A stretch of 64,000 nt of DNA from Clostridium septicum (GCF_003606265.1 NZ_CP023671.1:124001-188000), one strand, 5' to 3'. Counted from the first letter of the stretch, positions 8,211 through 17,796 are shown. The notes: generated by a model not told the origin, from the sequence alone. Program-made: numbers and translations.

Positions 8211-8219
8211 TGTTATAAT
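8191..8219 (+). promoter_or_regulatory. Promoter of the fructose operon
   Basis: TTGTTT (8191-8196), a 17-bp spacer and TATAAT (8214-8219). It overlaps the last two repeat units, so repressor binding would block RNA polymerase. Confidence 0.75.
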
Positions 8220-8256
8220 TCTATTTGTAATAGATTACTTAAGGAGGTTTTATTTT

Positions 8257-9006
8257 ATGGTAAGTGAAAAACGTCACTCAATAATTTTAAATTTAGTAAA
8301 TTCTAAGGGTGTTATCACATTATCAGAGATAATGAATGAAACTAATAGTTCTGAATCCACTATAAGAAGAGATTTAACATTTCTTGAAGAAAAAGGAGCT
8401 TTAAAAAGAATTCATGGTGGTGCAAAAACTATAAGCTCTCCTTCAGAAGAACTTACATACAGCGAAAAATCATCCAAAAACCTTCAAGCTAAAAGTGATA
8501 TAGCAAAACTTGCATCTTTAGAAGTGAATAATGGTGATTCTATATTTCTAGATGCTGGAACAACTACAATTGAAATTATTAAATATTTAAAAGATAAAAA
8601 TATTTTTGTTGTAACTAATGGGCTTAAGCATATTGATGAATTAATTGATAACAATATAAATTGTTATCTACTTGGTGGAAAAATCAAATTTACAACCAAA
8701 GCTATTATAGGTGGAGATGCTTTAAAATGTATCAATAAATTTAGATTTGATAAATGCTTCTTAGGTAGTAATGGAATTCATGTATCTATGGGTTGTACTA
8801 CTCCTGATACTGAAGAAGCCATAATAAAAGAAGCTGCTATTAAAAACTCAAAAAAATCTTATATCTTATGTGATGATAGTAAATTTGGTGAAGTAAGTCT
8901 AGTTAAATTTGGAGATATTCAAGATGTAACTATTATTACTAATAATATAGAAAATATAAGTACATATAAAAACTTAACTGAAGTAAAGGTGGTAGAAAAA
9001 TCATGA
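8257..9006 (+). CDS. fruR: DeoR-family transcriptional regulator of fructose utilisation
   Basis: A 249-residue DeoR-type repressor. An N-terminal winged helix (residues about 1-55, with LSEIMNETNSSESTIRRDLTFLEEKGALKRIHGGA) is followed by a sugar-phosphate sensor domain (IFLDAGTTTIEIIKYL, FLGSNGIHVSMGCTTPDTEEA, YILCDDSKFGE). ATG 8257 has AAGGAGG 10 bases upstream; a longer frame from 8167 would run through the promoter and repeats. The gene is first in fruR-fruK-fruA and overlaps fruK by 4 bases. By analogy with other DeoR-type fructose regulators it probably represses its own operon, with fructose 1-phosphate as inducer; the phased repeats upstream are the likely target. Confidence 0.88.
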   Translation: MVSEKRHSIILNLVNSKGVITLSEIMNETNSSESTIRRDLTFLEEKGALKRIHGGAKTISSPSEELTYSEKSSKNLQAKSDIAKLASLEVNNGDSIFLDAGTTTIEIIKYLKDKNIFVVTNGLKHIDELIDNNINCYLLGGKIKFTTKAIIGGDALKCINKFRFDKCFLGSNGIHVSMGCTTPDTEEAIIKEAAIKNSKKSYILCDDSKFGEVSLVKFGDIQDVTIITNNIENISTYKNLTEVKVVEKS

Positions 9007-9920
9007 TTTATACTTTAACCTTAAATCCTTCTATTGATTATATAATAGAAGTAGATTCATTAAATTTAGGTTTAGTAAATAGAACAACTAAAGAAGTAAA
9101 ATTTCCAGGTGGAAAAGGAATTAATGTTTCAAGAGTACTTTCTAATCTTAATATAGAAAATAAAGCTCTTGGATTTTTAGGAGGCTTAACTGGTAAATTT
9201 ATAGAAAGCTCTCTGAAAAACCTAAATGTTAACTGTGATTTTATTAATGTTGTTGAAGACTCTAGAATAAATGTAAAAATAAAGGGTATTGAAGAAACTG
9301 AAATAAATGCTTCTGGACCTAAAATCTCTAATGAAAATTTTAAAGAACTTATGACTAAGCTAGCAAATTTAGATGAAAATGATATTTTAGTCTTAGCTGG
9401 CAGTGTTCAAAATTCTTTACCTAATGATATATATATGCAAATTCAAACTATGTTAAAAAACAAGAATGTTAAAATTATTGTAGATACCTCAGGTCCAGCA
9501 CTTTTAGAAGCTGTAAAGCAAAAACCATTTTTAATTAAACCTAACAACCATGAAATAGAAGAAATTTTTAATGTAACTATTAATTGTGAAAAAGACTTAA
9601 TTAAATATGGCTCTGAACTAGTAAAATTAGGTGCAGAAAATGTAATTATTTCTATGGCTGGTGATGGTGCATTACTAATTTGCAATGAAGGTATATTTAA
9701 AGGTAATGCACCAAAAGGAGTTGTTAAGAACTCCGTTGGAGCTGGAGATTCACTAGTTGGAGGATTCTTAGCTGAATATAGTATATCTAACGATATAGTT
9801 AAATCATTTAAAATGGGAATTGCATCTGGAAGTGCATCTGCTTTTTCCATGGATTTATGCACAAAAGATGAAGTTTATGATTTATTACCTAAAATAAACA
9901 TTACGAAAATGGAGGAATAA
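9003..9920 (+). CDS. fruK: 1-phosphofructokinase
   Basis: A 305-residue PfkB-family kinase that phosphorylates fructose 1-phosphate to fructose 1,6-bisphosphate with ATP. The N-terminal signature GGKGINVSRVL (residues 36-46) and the C-terminal NSVGAGDSLVGGF carry the substrate and ATP sites; Asp249 is the expected catalytic base. Length is usual for FruK. The start overlaps the end of fruR (ATGA) and fruA follows after 3 bases, so all three are translated from one message. PfkB-family tagatose-6-phosphate kinase is the main alternative, but the adjacent fructose PTS supports FruK. Confidence 0.93.
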   Translation: MIYTLTLNPSIDYIIEVDSLNLGLVNRTTKEVKFPGGKGINVSRVLSNLNIENKALGFLGGLTGKFIESSLKNLNVNCDFINVVEDSRINVKIKGIEETEINASGPKISNENFKELMTKLANLDENDILVLAGSVQNSLPNDIYMQIQTMLKNKNVKIIVDTSGPALLEAVKQKPFLIKPNNHEIEEIFNVTINCEKDLIKYGSELVKLGAENVIISMAGDGALLICNEGIFKGNAPKGVVKNSVGAGDSLVGGFLAEYSISNDIVKSFKMGIASGSASAFSMDLCTKDEVYDLLPKINITKMEE

Positions 9921-9923
9921 GAA

Positions 9924-11789
9924 ATGAATATATCTCAACTATTATCCAAAAATACTATTAAACTTGGATTAAATGCTTCAACTAAATTAGAAGTTATAGA
10001 TATTTTAGTTGATACTCTAGACAAAGCTGGAAAATTAAATGATAAAGAAGCTTATAAGGCCGAAATACTAAAAAGGGAAGAACTTTCATCAACTGGAATA
10101 GGTGATGGAATTGCCATACCTCATGGAAAAACATCAGCTGTTAAAGAACCATCTTTAGCCTTAGGTATTTTTAAAAACGGTGTAGATTATGATTCTCTTG
10201 ATGATGCACCTATAAATATAGCATTTATGATAGCTGCATCAGAAGGTGCCAATAACGAACATTTAGAAACATTGTCAAAACTTTCAGTTCTTTTGATGAA
10301 CAGTGATTTTAAAGAAGGTTTACTAAAAGCTAAAACTCCTGATGATGTTCTTAATCTTTTAGATGAATTTGAAGAGAAAGAAGAGTCTAGTGAGTCTAGT
10401 GAATCTATAACTAGTACTAATTCAAAATACATAATTGCAGTTACTGCTTGCCCAACTGGTATAGCTCATACATATATGGCTGCAGATGCTCTAAAGAAAA
10501 AAGCATCTGAGCTAGGTTACGAAATTAAAGTTGAAACTAACGGTTCAACTGGAGTAAAAAACACACTAACAAAAGAAGACATAGAAAGAGCTGATGGAAT
10601 AATTGTTGCCGCTGATAAAAATGTTGAAATGGCTAGGTTTTCTGGAAAGAAAGTTGTTATAGTTCCAGTAATTAAAGCAATAAAAAATACTGAAGAACTT
10701 ATAAGTAAATCAATTTCAGAAGAAGTAAAAATTTACACTCACTCTGGATCATCTTCATCTGAAAGTAGTAAAAGTGAGAAAAATGGGTTCTACAAACACA
10801 TAATGAGTGGTGTTTCTAATATGCTTCCATTTGTAGTTGGAGGTGGTATTTTAATTGCTATATCATTTATGTTCGGTATTAAGTCAGCTGATATAACTCA
10901 TGCATCTTATAACCCAATAGCCGCTCTACTTAACGAAATTGGTGGTGGTAGTGCTTTTGCTTTAATGATACCAGTACTTGCTGGTTTCATTGGAAGTAGT
11001 ATTGCTGATAGACCAGGATTTGCTCCTGCAATGGTTGGGGGAATAATAGCTGCACATAATGGTGCTGGATTCCTTGGTGGACTTATTGCTGGATTCCTTG
11101 GTGGATATTCTGTAATATTTTTAAAGAAATTATTTTCTAAACTACCTAACTCATTTGAAGGTATTAAACCAGTACTTTTATATCCTCTATTTGGAATATT
11201 AATAACTGGAACTATAATGTTATTATTTATTGTTTCTCCAGTTAGCTACATAAATATAACAATGCAAAACTGGTTAGGTTCATTAGGTACTGCTAACAAA
11301 GTCCTTCTAGGATTTACTTTAGCAGCTATGATGGCTATTGACATGGGTGGTCCTATAAATAAAGCTGCTTTCACATTTGGTATTGCTATGATAGATGCTG
11401 GAAACTTTATGCCTCATGCAGCTGTTATGGCTGGTGGTATGGTGCCTCCTCTTGGAATAGCTATAGCAACAACTTTATTTAAACATAAATTTACTAAAGA
11501 AGAAAGAGATTCTGGAAAAACTAATTTCATTATGGGTGCTTGTTTTATAACAGAAGGAGCAATACCTTTCGCTGCTGCTGATCCTTTAAGAATTATTCCT
11601 CCTTGTGTAATAGGTGCTGGAATAGCTGGAGCATTATCAATGGCATTTAACGTTACATTACCTGCCCCACATGGTGGATTATTTGTATTCCCTATAGTTA
11701 ATAATCCATTAATGTATGCATTAGCTGTTATAATAGGTTCAATAGTAACTTCCATTTTAATTGGATTAATAAAGAAAAATATTGATTAA
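9924..11789 (+). CDS. fruA: PTS fructose transporter subunit EIIABC
   Basis: A 621-residue membrane permease that imports fructose and phosphorylates it to fructose 1-phosphate using phosphate from HPr. Domain order is EIIA (residues 1-150, phospho-accepting His67 in IAIPHGK), a Ser/Glu-rich linker, EIIB (about 168-265, active Cys176 in TACPTGIAHTYMAA), a second Ser-rich linker, and EIIC (about 285-621, with many transmembrane helices and GFAPAMVGGIIAAHNGAGFLGG). This fused A-B-C order is common in Firmicutes. It is last in the operon and is followed by a terminator. HPr itself is encoded at 17536 in this window. Confidence 0.93.
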   Translation: MNISQLLSKNTIKLGLNASTKLEVIDILVDTLDKAGKLNDKEAYKAEILKREELSSTGIGDGIAIPHGKTSAVKEPSLALGIFKNGVDYDSLDDAPINIAFMIAASEGANNEHLETLSKLSVLLMNSDFKEGLLKAKTPDDVLNLLDEFEEKEESSESSESITSTNSKYIIAVTACPTGIAHTYMAADALKKKASELGYEIKVETNGSTGVKNTLTKEDIERADGIIVAADKNVEMARFSGKKVVIVPVIKAIKNTEELISKSISEEVKIYTHSGSSSSESSKSEKNGFYKHIMSGVSNMLPFVVGGGILIAISFMFGIKSADITHASYNPIAALLNEIGGGSAFALMIPVLAGFIGSSIADRPGFAPAMVGGIIAAHNGAGFLGGLIAGFLGGYSVIFLKKLFSKLPNSFEGIKPVLLYPLFGILITGTIMLLFIVSPVSYINITMQNWLGSLGTANKVLLGFTLAAMMAIDMGGPINKAAFTFGIAMIDAGNFMPHAAVMAGGMVPPLGIAIATTLFKHKFTKEERDSGKTNFIMGACFITEGAIPFAAADPLRIIPPCVIGAGIAGALSMAFNVTLPAPHGGLFVFPIVNNPLMYALAVIIGSIVTSILIGLIKKNID

Positions 11790-11798
11790 TAACAAAAA

Positions 11799-11837
11799 AC
11801 AGCAACCTGTTAAATAATAGGTTTGCTGTCTTTTTTA
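11799..11837. terminator. Terminator of the fructose operon, usable from both sides
   Basis: ACAGCAACCT pairs with AGGTTTGCTGT with one bulged base. Six T follow on the plus strand and six on the minus strand, so it can also end the small gene at 11853-11993. Confidence 0.75.
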
Positions 11838-11852
11838 TATATTTAATTTATT

Positions 11853-11993
11853 CTAATCAACATTTTCTAATTCAAGTTCTTCCTCATTATTTATTCCTAA
11901 CTCATCACAAGCTGATTTAAAATCACATCCTGTTTCATCCATAAATTTTGCAACATAGGAATTTAATTCTGGTTTAACATCAAATATATTCAT
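11853..11993 (-). CDS. Small acidic protein (46 aa), unknown
   Basis: A 46-residue ORF beginning MNIFDVKPELNSYVAKFMDE and ending in an acidic tail (EEELELENVD). ATG 11993 has AGAGGTGAT 5 bases upstream, a convincing ribosome binding site, and the fructose-operon hairpin lies just after the stop. It contains two cysteines (TGCDFKSACDELG) seven residues apart. I do not recognise the family. It lies between the fructose operon and a sensor kinase, with about 250 bases upstream that hold no recognisable gene. Confidence 0.55.
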   Translation of the reverse strand: MNIFDVKPELNSYVAKFMDETGCDFKSACDELGINNEEELELENVD

Positions 11994-12241
11994 AAATATC
12001 ACCTCTTTTTCTATTTTATTTTCATTGATTATTTTTATCTTTCGTTATATATATTATGCATATTTTAAGATTAGAATAATTAAAATCATTCGTGTTCTTT
12101 TACCATTTTATTTAAATTTCATATTAAATAATACACATAACTCATAGTATTTTATTGTTTTTATGAACTATATGGAGAATTTAATAGTAATTTTCATAAA
12201 TATATTTTTTTATTTTATCATTCATCATATGATATTTTTAC

Positions 12242-15200
12242 TTATAATAATCTATTACATTCTTCATTTTTATCTATTTGTTTACAAGGAAGTGTTATAG
12301 TAAAGGTACTTCCTTTATTCAATTCACTTTCTACTGTTATTTTTCCATGATGTATTTTTACTAGATTTTTTACTAAATTTAAGCCTATACCGCTACTTGC
12401 TTCCTTTACACTAGCTGTATTTTCAGCTTGTATAAATCTATCAAATATAACCTTTTGTTGCTCTTTTGGAATTCCTATTCCTGTATCTTTTACTATTATT
12501 TCAACTGAATCATTTTCTAAAATTTCTCTAACTGAAACAAATATTAACCCACCTTTATTAGTAAACTTTGATGCATTAGATAATAAATTACTTATACACC
12601 TTTCTATAGCTATTTTATCACATTCTATAAATCTTTCTTCAATTTCTGGATCTATTATAAGGTCTATTCCTTTACCTTCAATATACTCTTTCATAGATAA
12701 TGCTAGTTCTTCAGTTAAATATACTATATCATATTCCTTTATGTTTATATTATATTTTCCTACTTCTAACTTAGATGTATCTATTAAATCATTTATTACT
12801 TCTAATAATGACTTAGAGTTCTTTTCTATGTGATTTAAATACTTGTCCCCTTGTTCTTCTGTTAATACTTTATTTTCCTTTATAATAAACTTTATTAATT
12901 GCACTGAAGATAATATTACATTTAAAGGTGTTCTAAGTTCATGTGAAAGATTAACTAATAAAGAGTTTTTAGATTTTTCTTGTTGTATAAGTTTATGATA
13001 AAGCTTTTCATTTTGACATAACTTTTCATTTAATTCTTTTGTTCTATTATAAACTATTTTTTCTAAATTATATATATACTTCCATAATAAAGTTATAAAT
13101 AAAATTATAATAAAAATATATATTATAATTGCCATTGGTGTTTTCCAAAATTTTTGCTTAATTTCAAAACTTTTACTCTTTATGTCAGAGTACTCTCCCC
13201 ATCTGCTTCTTCCTCTAACTTTAAATTCATATTTCCCTGGATTTAAATTAGTATATTTAATTTGATTTTTATTTTCAATAGTTATCCAATCTTCATCATA
13301 TCCTTCTAATTTATACTGATAAATATTATTGTTAAAATTTTCATATGCTGTAATGAAAAATTTAAATTCTATATTATTCTCATAATATTTTAACTTTAAA
13401 TTTTCATAAATATTTCTATAGGTATCATTAACTTTGATACCATCAATTACAGCATCAGCTTTTACTATATCACTTTCTATTATATTGTTAGGATAGAAGC
13501 TGTTTATTCCATTTATTCCCCCAAAAACCATTCTTTTATCTTTAGCTTGACAACATGAATTATTATGAAACTCTGATTCCTGAAGTCCATCCATTTTAGT
13601 ATAGTTATAGAATTGCTTCTTTTTAACATCATATTTTGATATCCCTAACTTAGTACTAACCCAAGGATTTCCTAAATTATCAATTAAAACTCCACAAACA
13701 TAGTTATTAATTAAACCATTGTTATCATTATATACTGTAATACAATCATTATTAACATCTATTTTATTTAATCCATCAGTAGTTCCTACCCATATATTAT
13801 CATATTCATCTTCTCGAATATCTCTAATTTCATTGCTACTTAATGTATTTTTTATTTTCGAATTACTTTGATATATTTTTGTTTCCCCAGTTTTAGGTGT
13901 GTACATTAATACACCACCATTAATGGCAGAACCTATCCATATATTATTCTTTGAATCTTCATATATAACTTGTACTGAACTGTCTTTCAAGTTTTTTTCT
14001 ATAATATTAGTTAAGTTTGTAATCTTATTATTCTTTTTATCATATGTATATAATCCCTCTAAACTTCCTATCCATATAATATTATTTGAATCTACAAAAA
14101 TATCTTTTATATAATCGCAATTTATCTCGGAGTTATCACTATCTATAACCCTCTCTATTTCATGAGTTTTCGTATCAATTTTATCTATCCCATTTACTGT
14201 AGAAACCCATAAGGTACCTTCCTTATCTATTTCTATATTATTTATTTTATTAGAGCTTAAAGCATTCTTATTTTCTTTAGAATAAACAAATTTTGTGAAG
14301 TTTCTATTATCAAAATTATAAAGATATAACCCACCATTATCTGTCCCAAACCATATTTCTTTATCATTTTGAAAAGTAATTCCTCTAATACTATTATCTT
14401 CTATTATTTTATTAGAATCTATTTTATTAAAATCTTTTGAAAATGGTTGATATGGGCTTATTAAATTTATTCCATTACTTTTTCCAATCCATATTATTCC
14501 ACTCTTATCTTTATATAAACTAAGAATATTATTAACTTTACTATTATTTATATTAAGCATATTCTTATAACATAAAGTACACTTATTAGATTTATCTATT
14601 ATTTTAATACCTTTTTCAGTAGCAACTATAATTTTATCTCTATCTACTTGTAAAAAATCCTTTATGCCAATGGCTGAAAATTTTTTATCCCAGTTTAAAT
14701 CAACTTCCTCTACATTATTATTACTAGGATTATATTTAACAATTTCCCCATCTACTGTTCCAACCCATAACTTACCATCATAATCTTTATATAAACTAGA
14801 TATGTCTCCTGAAGTTAAAACACTACTATTACCCTCATACTTACTTACCTTATTATTTTTTAAATTTAAATATTTTACCCCACTTTTAGTTCCTATACAT
14901 AAACCATCATTTCCATCCTTACATAGCTTAGTAATTAACTCATTAGATTTTTCTCCTAAAGAGATAGTAGTAAACTCATCTTTTTCAATATTATATTTAT
15001 CTAAACCACTATTTGTTGCAATCCATATGTTACCTGATGAATCCATCTCTAAATCAAATATGCTTTTATTGTAAATTTTTTTTTTACCTTTATTATTAAT
15101 ATATATTCTTTGGACTTCTAAAGTTTTTCTATCTACTCTATTTAATCCCTTAAGAGTTGATACCCATAAATCTTCTTTATTACCTTCTATCATATCTGTT

Positions 15201-15490
15201 ATATCACTGGAAGTTAAAGAAGTTTCTGAATCATTTTCATGCCTCAATATTACATATTCAAAGCCATTATATCTATTTAGTCCATCCATAGTTGCAAACC
15301 ACATATAGCCTTTACTATCCTGCAATATTTTATTTACTCTACTTTGCGATAGCCCATCTTCTACTGTTAATTCCTCATATCCACTCATATTCTCTGCTAA
15401 AACTAAATTTTCACTATTTATTCCTAGTGATAATGTTAAACATGAACATATTACTAGAATAGTCTTCTTAAATGTCTTTCTTTTATTCAT
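12242..15490 (-). CDS. Sensor histidine kinase with two-component-regulator propeller
   Basis: A 1082-residue membrane kinase. A signal peptide (residues about 1-35) is followed by roughly 700 residues of propeller repeats (recurring DxxGxxWxGTxxGLxRY pattern), then a Y_Y_Y domain (YQYKLEGYDEDWITI ... LNPGKYEFKVRGRS), one transmembrane helix near residue 785, a HisKA domain with the phosphorylated His at about 850 (SHELRTPL), and a HATPase domain (NLLSNASKFTN, DTGIGIP, SGIGLNLVKNLV). It is built like the hybrid polysaccharide sensors of Bacteroides but has no receiver or AraC domain. ATG 15490 follows GGAGG by 5 bases. No response regulator is nearby, so the partner is elsewhere. The ligand is unknown. 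Confidence 0.88.
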   Translation of the reverse strand: MNKRKTFKKTILVICSCLTLSLGINSENLVLAENMSGYEELTVEDGLSQSRVNKILQDSKGYMWFATMDGLNRYNGFEYVILRHENDSETSLTSSDITDMIEGNKEDLWVSTLKGLNRVDRKTLEVQRIYINNKGKKKIYNKSIFDLEMDSSGNIWIATNSGLDKYNIEKDEFTTISLGEKSNELITKLCKDGNDGLCIGTKSGVKYLNLKNNKVSKYEGNSSVLTSGDISSLYKDYDGKLWVGTVDGEIVKYNPSNNNVEEVDLNWDKKFSAIGIKDFLQVDRDKIIVATEKGIKIIDKSNKCTLCYKNMLNINNSKVNNILSLYKDKSGIIWIGKSNGINLISPYQPFSKDFNKIDSNKIIEDNSIRGITFQNDKEIWFGTDNGGLYLYNFDNRNFTKFVYSKENKNALSSNKINNIEIDKEGTLWVSTVNGIDKIDTKTHEIERVIDSDNSEINCDYIKDIFVDSNNIIWIGSLEGLYTYDKKNNKITNLTNIIEKNLKDSSVQVIYEDSKNNIWIGSAINGGVLMYTPKTGETKIYQSNSKIKNTLSSNEIRDIREDEYDNIWVGTTDGLNKIDVNNDCITVYNDNNGLINNYVCGVLIDNLGNPWVSTKLGISKYDVKKKQFYNYTKMDGLQESEFHNNSCCQAKDKRMVFGGINGINSFYPNNIIESDIVKADAVIDGIKVNDTYRNIYENLKLKYYENNIEFKFFITAYENFNNNIYQYKLEGYDEDWITIENKNQIKYTNLNPGKYEFKVRGRSRWGEYSDIKSKSFEIKQKFWKTPMAIIIYIFIIILFITLLWKYIYNLEKIVYNRTKELNEKLCQNEKLYHKLIQQEKSKNSLLVNLSHELRTPLNVILSSVQLIKFIIKENKVLTEEQGDKYLNHIEKNSKSLLEVINDLIDTSKLEVGKYNINIKEYDIVYLTEELALSMKEYIEGKGIDLIIDPEIEERFIECDKIAIERCISNLLSNASKFTNKGGLIFVSVREILENDSVEIIVKDTGIGIPKEQQKVIFDRFIQAENTASVKEASSGIGLNLVKNLVKIHHGKITVESELNKGSTFTITLPCKQIDKNEECNRLL

Positions 15491-15621
15491 GTTTGCCTCC
15501 AAATTTTCTTTTGTAATATACCCTTTTTTTCATTTTAATAGTCACAAATATAATACCATATATTTTCTATATTTTCTATATATTATATTATTATATTAAA
15601 ATGTTGTAATATAATATATGT

Positions 15622-15660
15622 AAAAAACTTCTACTAACATTTAGTATAGTAGAAGTTTTT
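15622..15660 (-). terminator. Terminator of purB
   Basis: A perfect 14-bp hairpin (15622-15635 with 15647-15660, 11-base loop) whose distal arm ends in a T-run on the minus strand, 8 bases after the purB stop. Confidence 0.85.
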
Positions 15661-15667
15661 ATATTAA

Positions 15668-17098
15668 TTAAACGTTTATTTCACTTTTTATTTCTAAAGC
15701 ATCTTTATTTGAATTTAAAATAGGATTAATGTATTCATTTATAAATTCAATTACTTGACTTGGTGATCTTCCAACAAATTTGCTTGGATCTATTATTTCT
15801 AATATCTCATTTTTAGTAAGTTTGAAACTATCATCCTCTATTATTCTAGCTATTAAATCATTATCCAATCCTTCACCTTTGACTCTAGCTGCTGCATCCA
15901 TTGAATGTAACCTTATTCTTTCGTGAAGTTCTTGCCTATCACCACCTCTTTTTACAGCTTCCATCATTATATTTTCTGTAGCCATAAATGGTAATTCATT
16001 GTTCACATGAGATGTTATTACTTTTTCATATACAACCATGTTTTCAGCTATATTTATATAAAGATTCAACACACCATCTAGTGCTAAAAAGGCTTCTGCT
16101 ACTGCTATTCTTTTATTAGCTGAATCATCTAATGTTCTCTCAAACCATTGTGTTGCAGCTGTTATAGCTGGATTTAATGAGTTTACAATTACATATCTCG
16201 CTAAAGATCCCATTCGTTCACTTCTCATAGGATTTCTTTTATAAGCCATTGCCGAAGAGCCAATTTGATGTTTTTCAAATGGTTCTTCTATTTCTTTCAT
16301 GCTTTGAAGTAATCTTAAGTCATTACTGAATTTATAAGCACTTTGTGCTATTTCTGATAATGTATTTAAAACTATTGAATCAAGTTTTCTTGGATAGGTT
16401 TGACCTGTAACTCCATAACTCTTTTCGAATCCCATTTTCTTTGCCACCATAGAATCTAAAGCTTTAACCTTTTCTTCATTTCCTTCAAACAAATTCATAA
16501 AGCTAGCTTGTGTTCCAGTAGTTCCTTTAACTCCTCTTAATTTTAAAGTTGATAATAAAAAATCTATGTTTTCTATATCTAAAACTAAATCTTGCATCCA
16601 AAGAGTTGCTCGTTTTCCAACAGTGGTTAATTGTGCTGGTTGGAAATGAGTAAATCCAAGTGTTGGCATATCCTTATATTTTATTGCAAAATCAGAAAGA
16701 TGCTTTAATACAGAAACCATTTTACTCTTAATAAGTAAAAGAGCATCTCTCATTATTATAATATCTGTATTATCTCCTACATAGCAACTAGTAGCCCCTA
16801 GGTGAATTATACCTTTTGCTAAAGGACATTGCAGACCATAAGCATATACATGACTCATAACATCATGTCTAACTTCTTTTTCTTTTTTTATAGCTTCTTC
16901 ATAATTTATATTATGTATATTTGCTTTTAATTCATCTATTTGTTCTTTTGATATGTTAAGACCTAATTCACTTTCACTTTCTGCAAGAGCTACCCATAAT
17001 TTTCGCCAAGTAGAAAATTTCATATCATCTGAAAATATGTAGCTCATTTCCTTTGATGCATATCTTGAATTTAATGGTGTACTATATAAATCTCTCAT
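15668..17098 (-). CDS. purB: Adenylosuccinate lyase
   Basis: A 476-residue enzyme of the fumarase/aspartase superfamily. It releases fumarate from SAICAR in IMP synthesis and from adenylosuccinate in AMP synthesis. The superfamily signature GSSAMAYKRNPMRSE is clear, as are HLGATSCYVGDNTD near the N-terminus and TGTQASF. The start is taken at ATG 17098 (MRDLYSTPLNSRYAS), which matches the usual N-terminus and has CGGAGG 10 bases upstream; the frame runs on to 17143 without support. The gene stands alone with its own promoter and terminator, not in a pur operon. Confidence 0.93.
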   Translation of the reverse strand: MRDLYSTPLNSRYASKEMSYIFSDDMKFSTWRKLWVALAESESELGLNISKEQIDELKANIHNINYEEAIKKEKEVRHDVMSHVYAYGLQCPLAKGIIHLGATSCYVGDNTDIIIMRDALLLIKSKMVSVLKHLSDFAIKYKDMPTLGFTHFQPAQLTTVGKRATLWMQDLVLDIENIDFLLSTLKLRGVKGTTGTQASFMNLFEGNEEKVKALDSMVAKKMGFEKSYGVTGQTYPRKLDSIVLNTLSEIAQSAYKFSNDLRLLQSMKEIEEPFEKHQIGSSAMAYKRNPMRSERMGSLARYVIVNSLNPAITAATQWFERTLDDSANKRIAVAEAFLALDGVLNLYINIAENMVVYEKVITSHVNNELPFMATENIMMEAVKRGGDRQELHERIRLHSMDAAARVKGEGLDNDLIARIIEDDSFKLTKNEILEIIDPSKFVGRSPSQVIEFINEYINPILNSNKDALEIKSEINV

Positions 17099-17147
17099 AT
17101 TAAGATTACCTCCGAATAAAATTTTATTTTTAAAATTCATCATTCGT

Positions 17148-17176
17148 ATTATATCACATTTTTAAATTTTTTTCAG
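17148..17176 (-). promoter_or_regulatory. Promoter of purB
   Basis: On the minus strand CTGAAA, a 17-bp spacer and TATAAT preceded by TG (extended -10), about 50 bases upstream of the purB start. Confidence 0.6.
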
Positions 17177-17237
17177 TTATATTTTTTAATTTTTTTCATA
17201 TATATTAATTGAAAATAGATTTTAAGGAGGCTTTAAA

Positions 17238-17456
17238 ATGTGTAAAATTACTTTACTTGATAAAATTTCATTTATTTTAGTTTTAATAAGTGCTATAACT
17301 TGGGGAATTATTGGAATTTTTAATGTTAATATTATAGCTTTACTTTCTGGTAACTCTGTATTAATTCAAAGAATTATTTATATCCTTGTTTTTGCTGCCG
17401 CAATAAATCTAATTAAAGTTGTATTTAAATGCAAGGCTTTAGAAAAACTTAATTAA
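17238..17456 (+). CDS. DUF378 family small membrane protein
   Basis: A 72-residue protein with two hydrophobic helices (about residues 10-35 and 43-62) and the DUF378 pattern LDKISFILVLISAITWGIIGIFNVN. This family (YuzA-like) is widespread in Firmicutes and has no known function. ATG 17238 follows AAGGAGG by 7 bases. It lies alone on the plus strand, divergent from purB and converging on ptsH through a shared terminator. Confidence 0.8.
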   Translation: MCKITLLDKISFILVLISAITWGIIGIFNVNIIALLSGNSVLIQRIIYILVFAAAINLIKVVFKCKALEKLN

Positions 17457-17502
17457 ATACATAATAGAATTACTTAAAATATTATACAATAATTTTTCTA
17501 GT

Positions 17503-17537
17503 AAAATAAAAAAGTGCCATTGGCACTTTTTTATTTT
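17503..17537. terminator. Bidirectional terminator between DUF378 gene and ptsH
   Basis: A perfect 17-base inverted repeat (17503-17519, 17521-17537) rich in A and T at its ends and with a GTGCCA core. It overlaps the ptsH stop codon. Confidence 0.85.
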
Positions 17538-17796
17538 AGTCTTCTAAAGTTGCTATTAAGTTTGCAATTTCTTCAACTGCTAACGCTTCATCGTCTCCAT
17601 TAGCTGAAACTGTTATAGCTGATCCTTTAGTTACACCTAATGAAAGAACTCCTATTAAACTTTTAACATTAGCTTTCTTTCCATTAAATTCTATGCTTAC
17701 ATCTGATTTAAATGCTGAAGCCTTCTTAACTAATAAAGTTGCTGGTCTTGCGTGTAAACCAGTCCCATTATTTACTACTACTTCTTTAGATACCAT
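17536..17796 (-). CDS. ptsH: Phosphocarrier protein HPr
   Basis: An 86-residue cytoplasmic protein that passes phosphate from Enzyme I to sugar-specific EIIA domains such as the fructose EIIABC at 9924. His15 lies in GLHARPA and the regulatory Ser46 in VKSLIGVLSLGV, the site used by HPr kinase in catabolite repression of Firmicutes. ATG 17796 is preceded by AGAGGTGTG; numbering from this start puts both residues at their standard positions, which supports it. ptsI is not adjacent, which is common in clostridia. It has its own terminator. Confidence 0.95.
   Translation of the reverse strand: MVSKEVVVNNGTGLHARPATLLVKKASAFKSDVSIEFNGKKANVKSLIGVLSLGVTKGSAITVSANGDDEALAVEEIANLIATLED

Noticed and set aside
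9443..9862. Long antisense ORF within fruK
   Set aside because: Shadow of a strongly conserved PfkB gene; no start signal.
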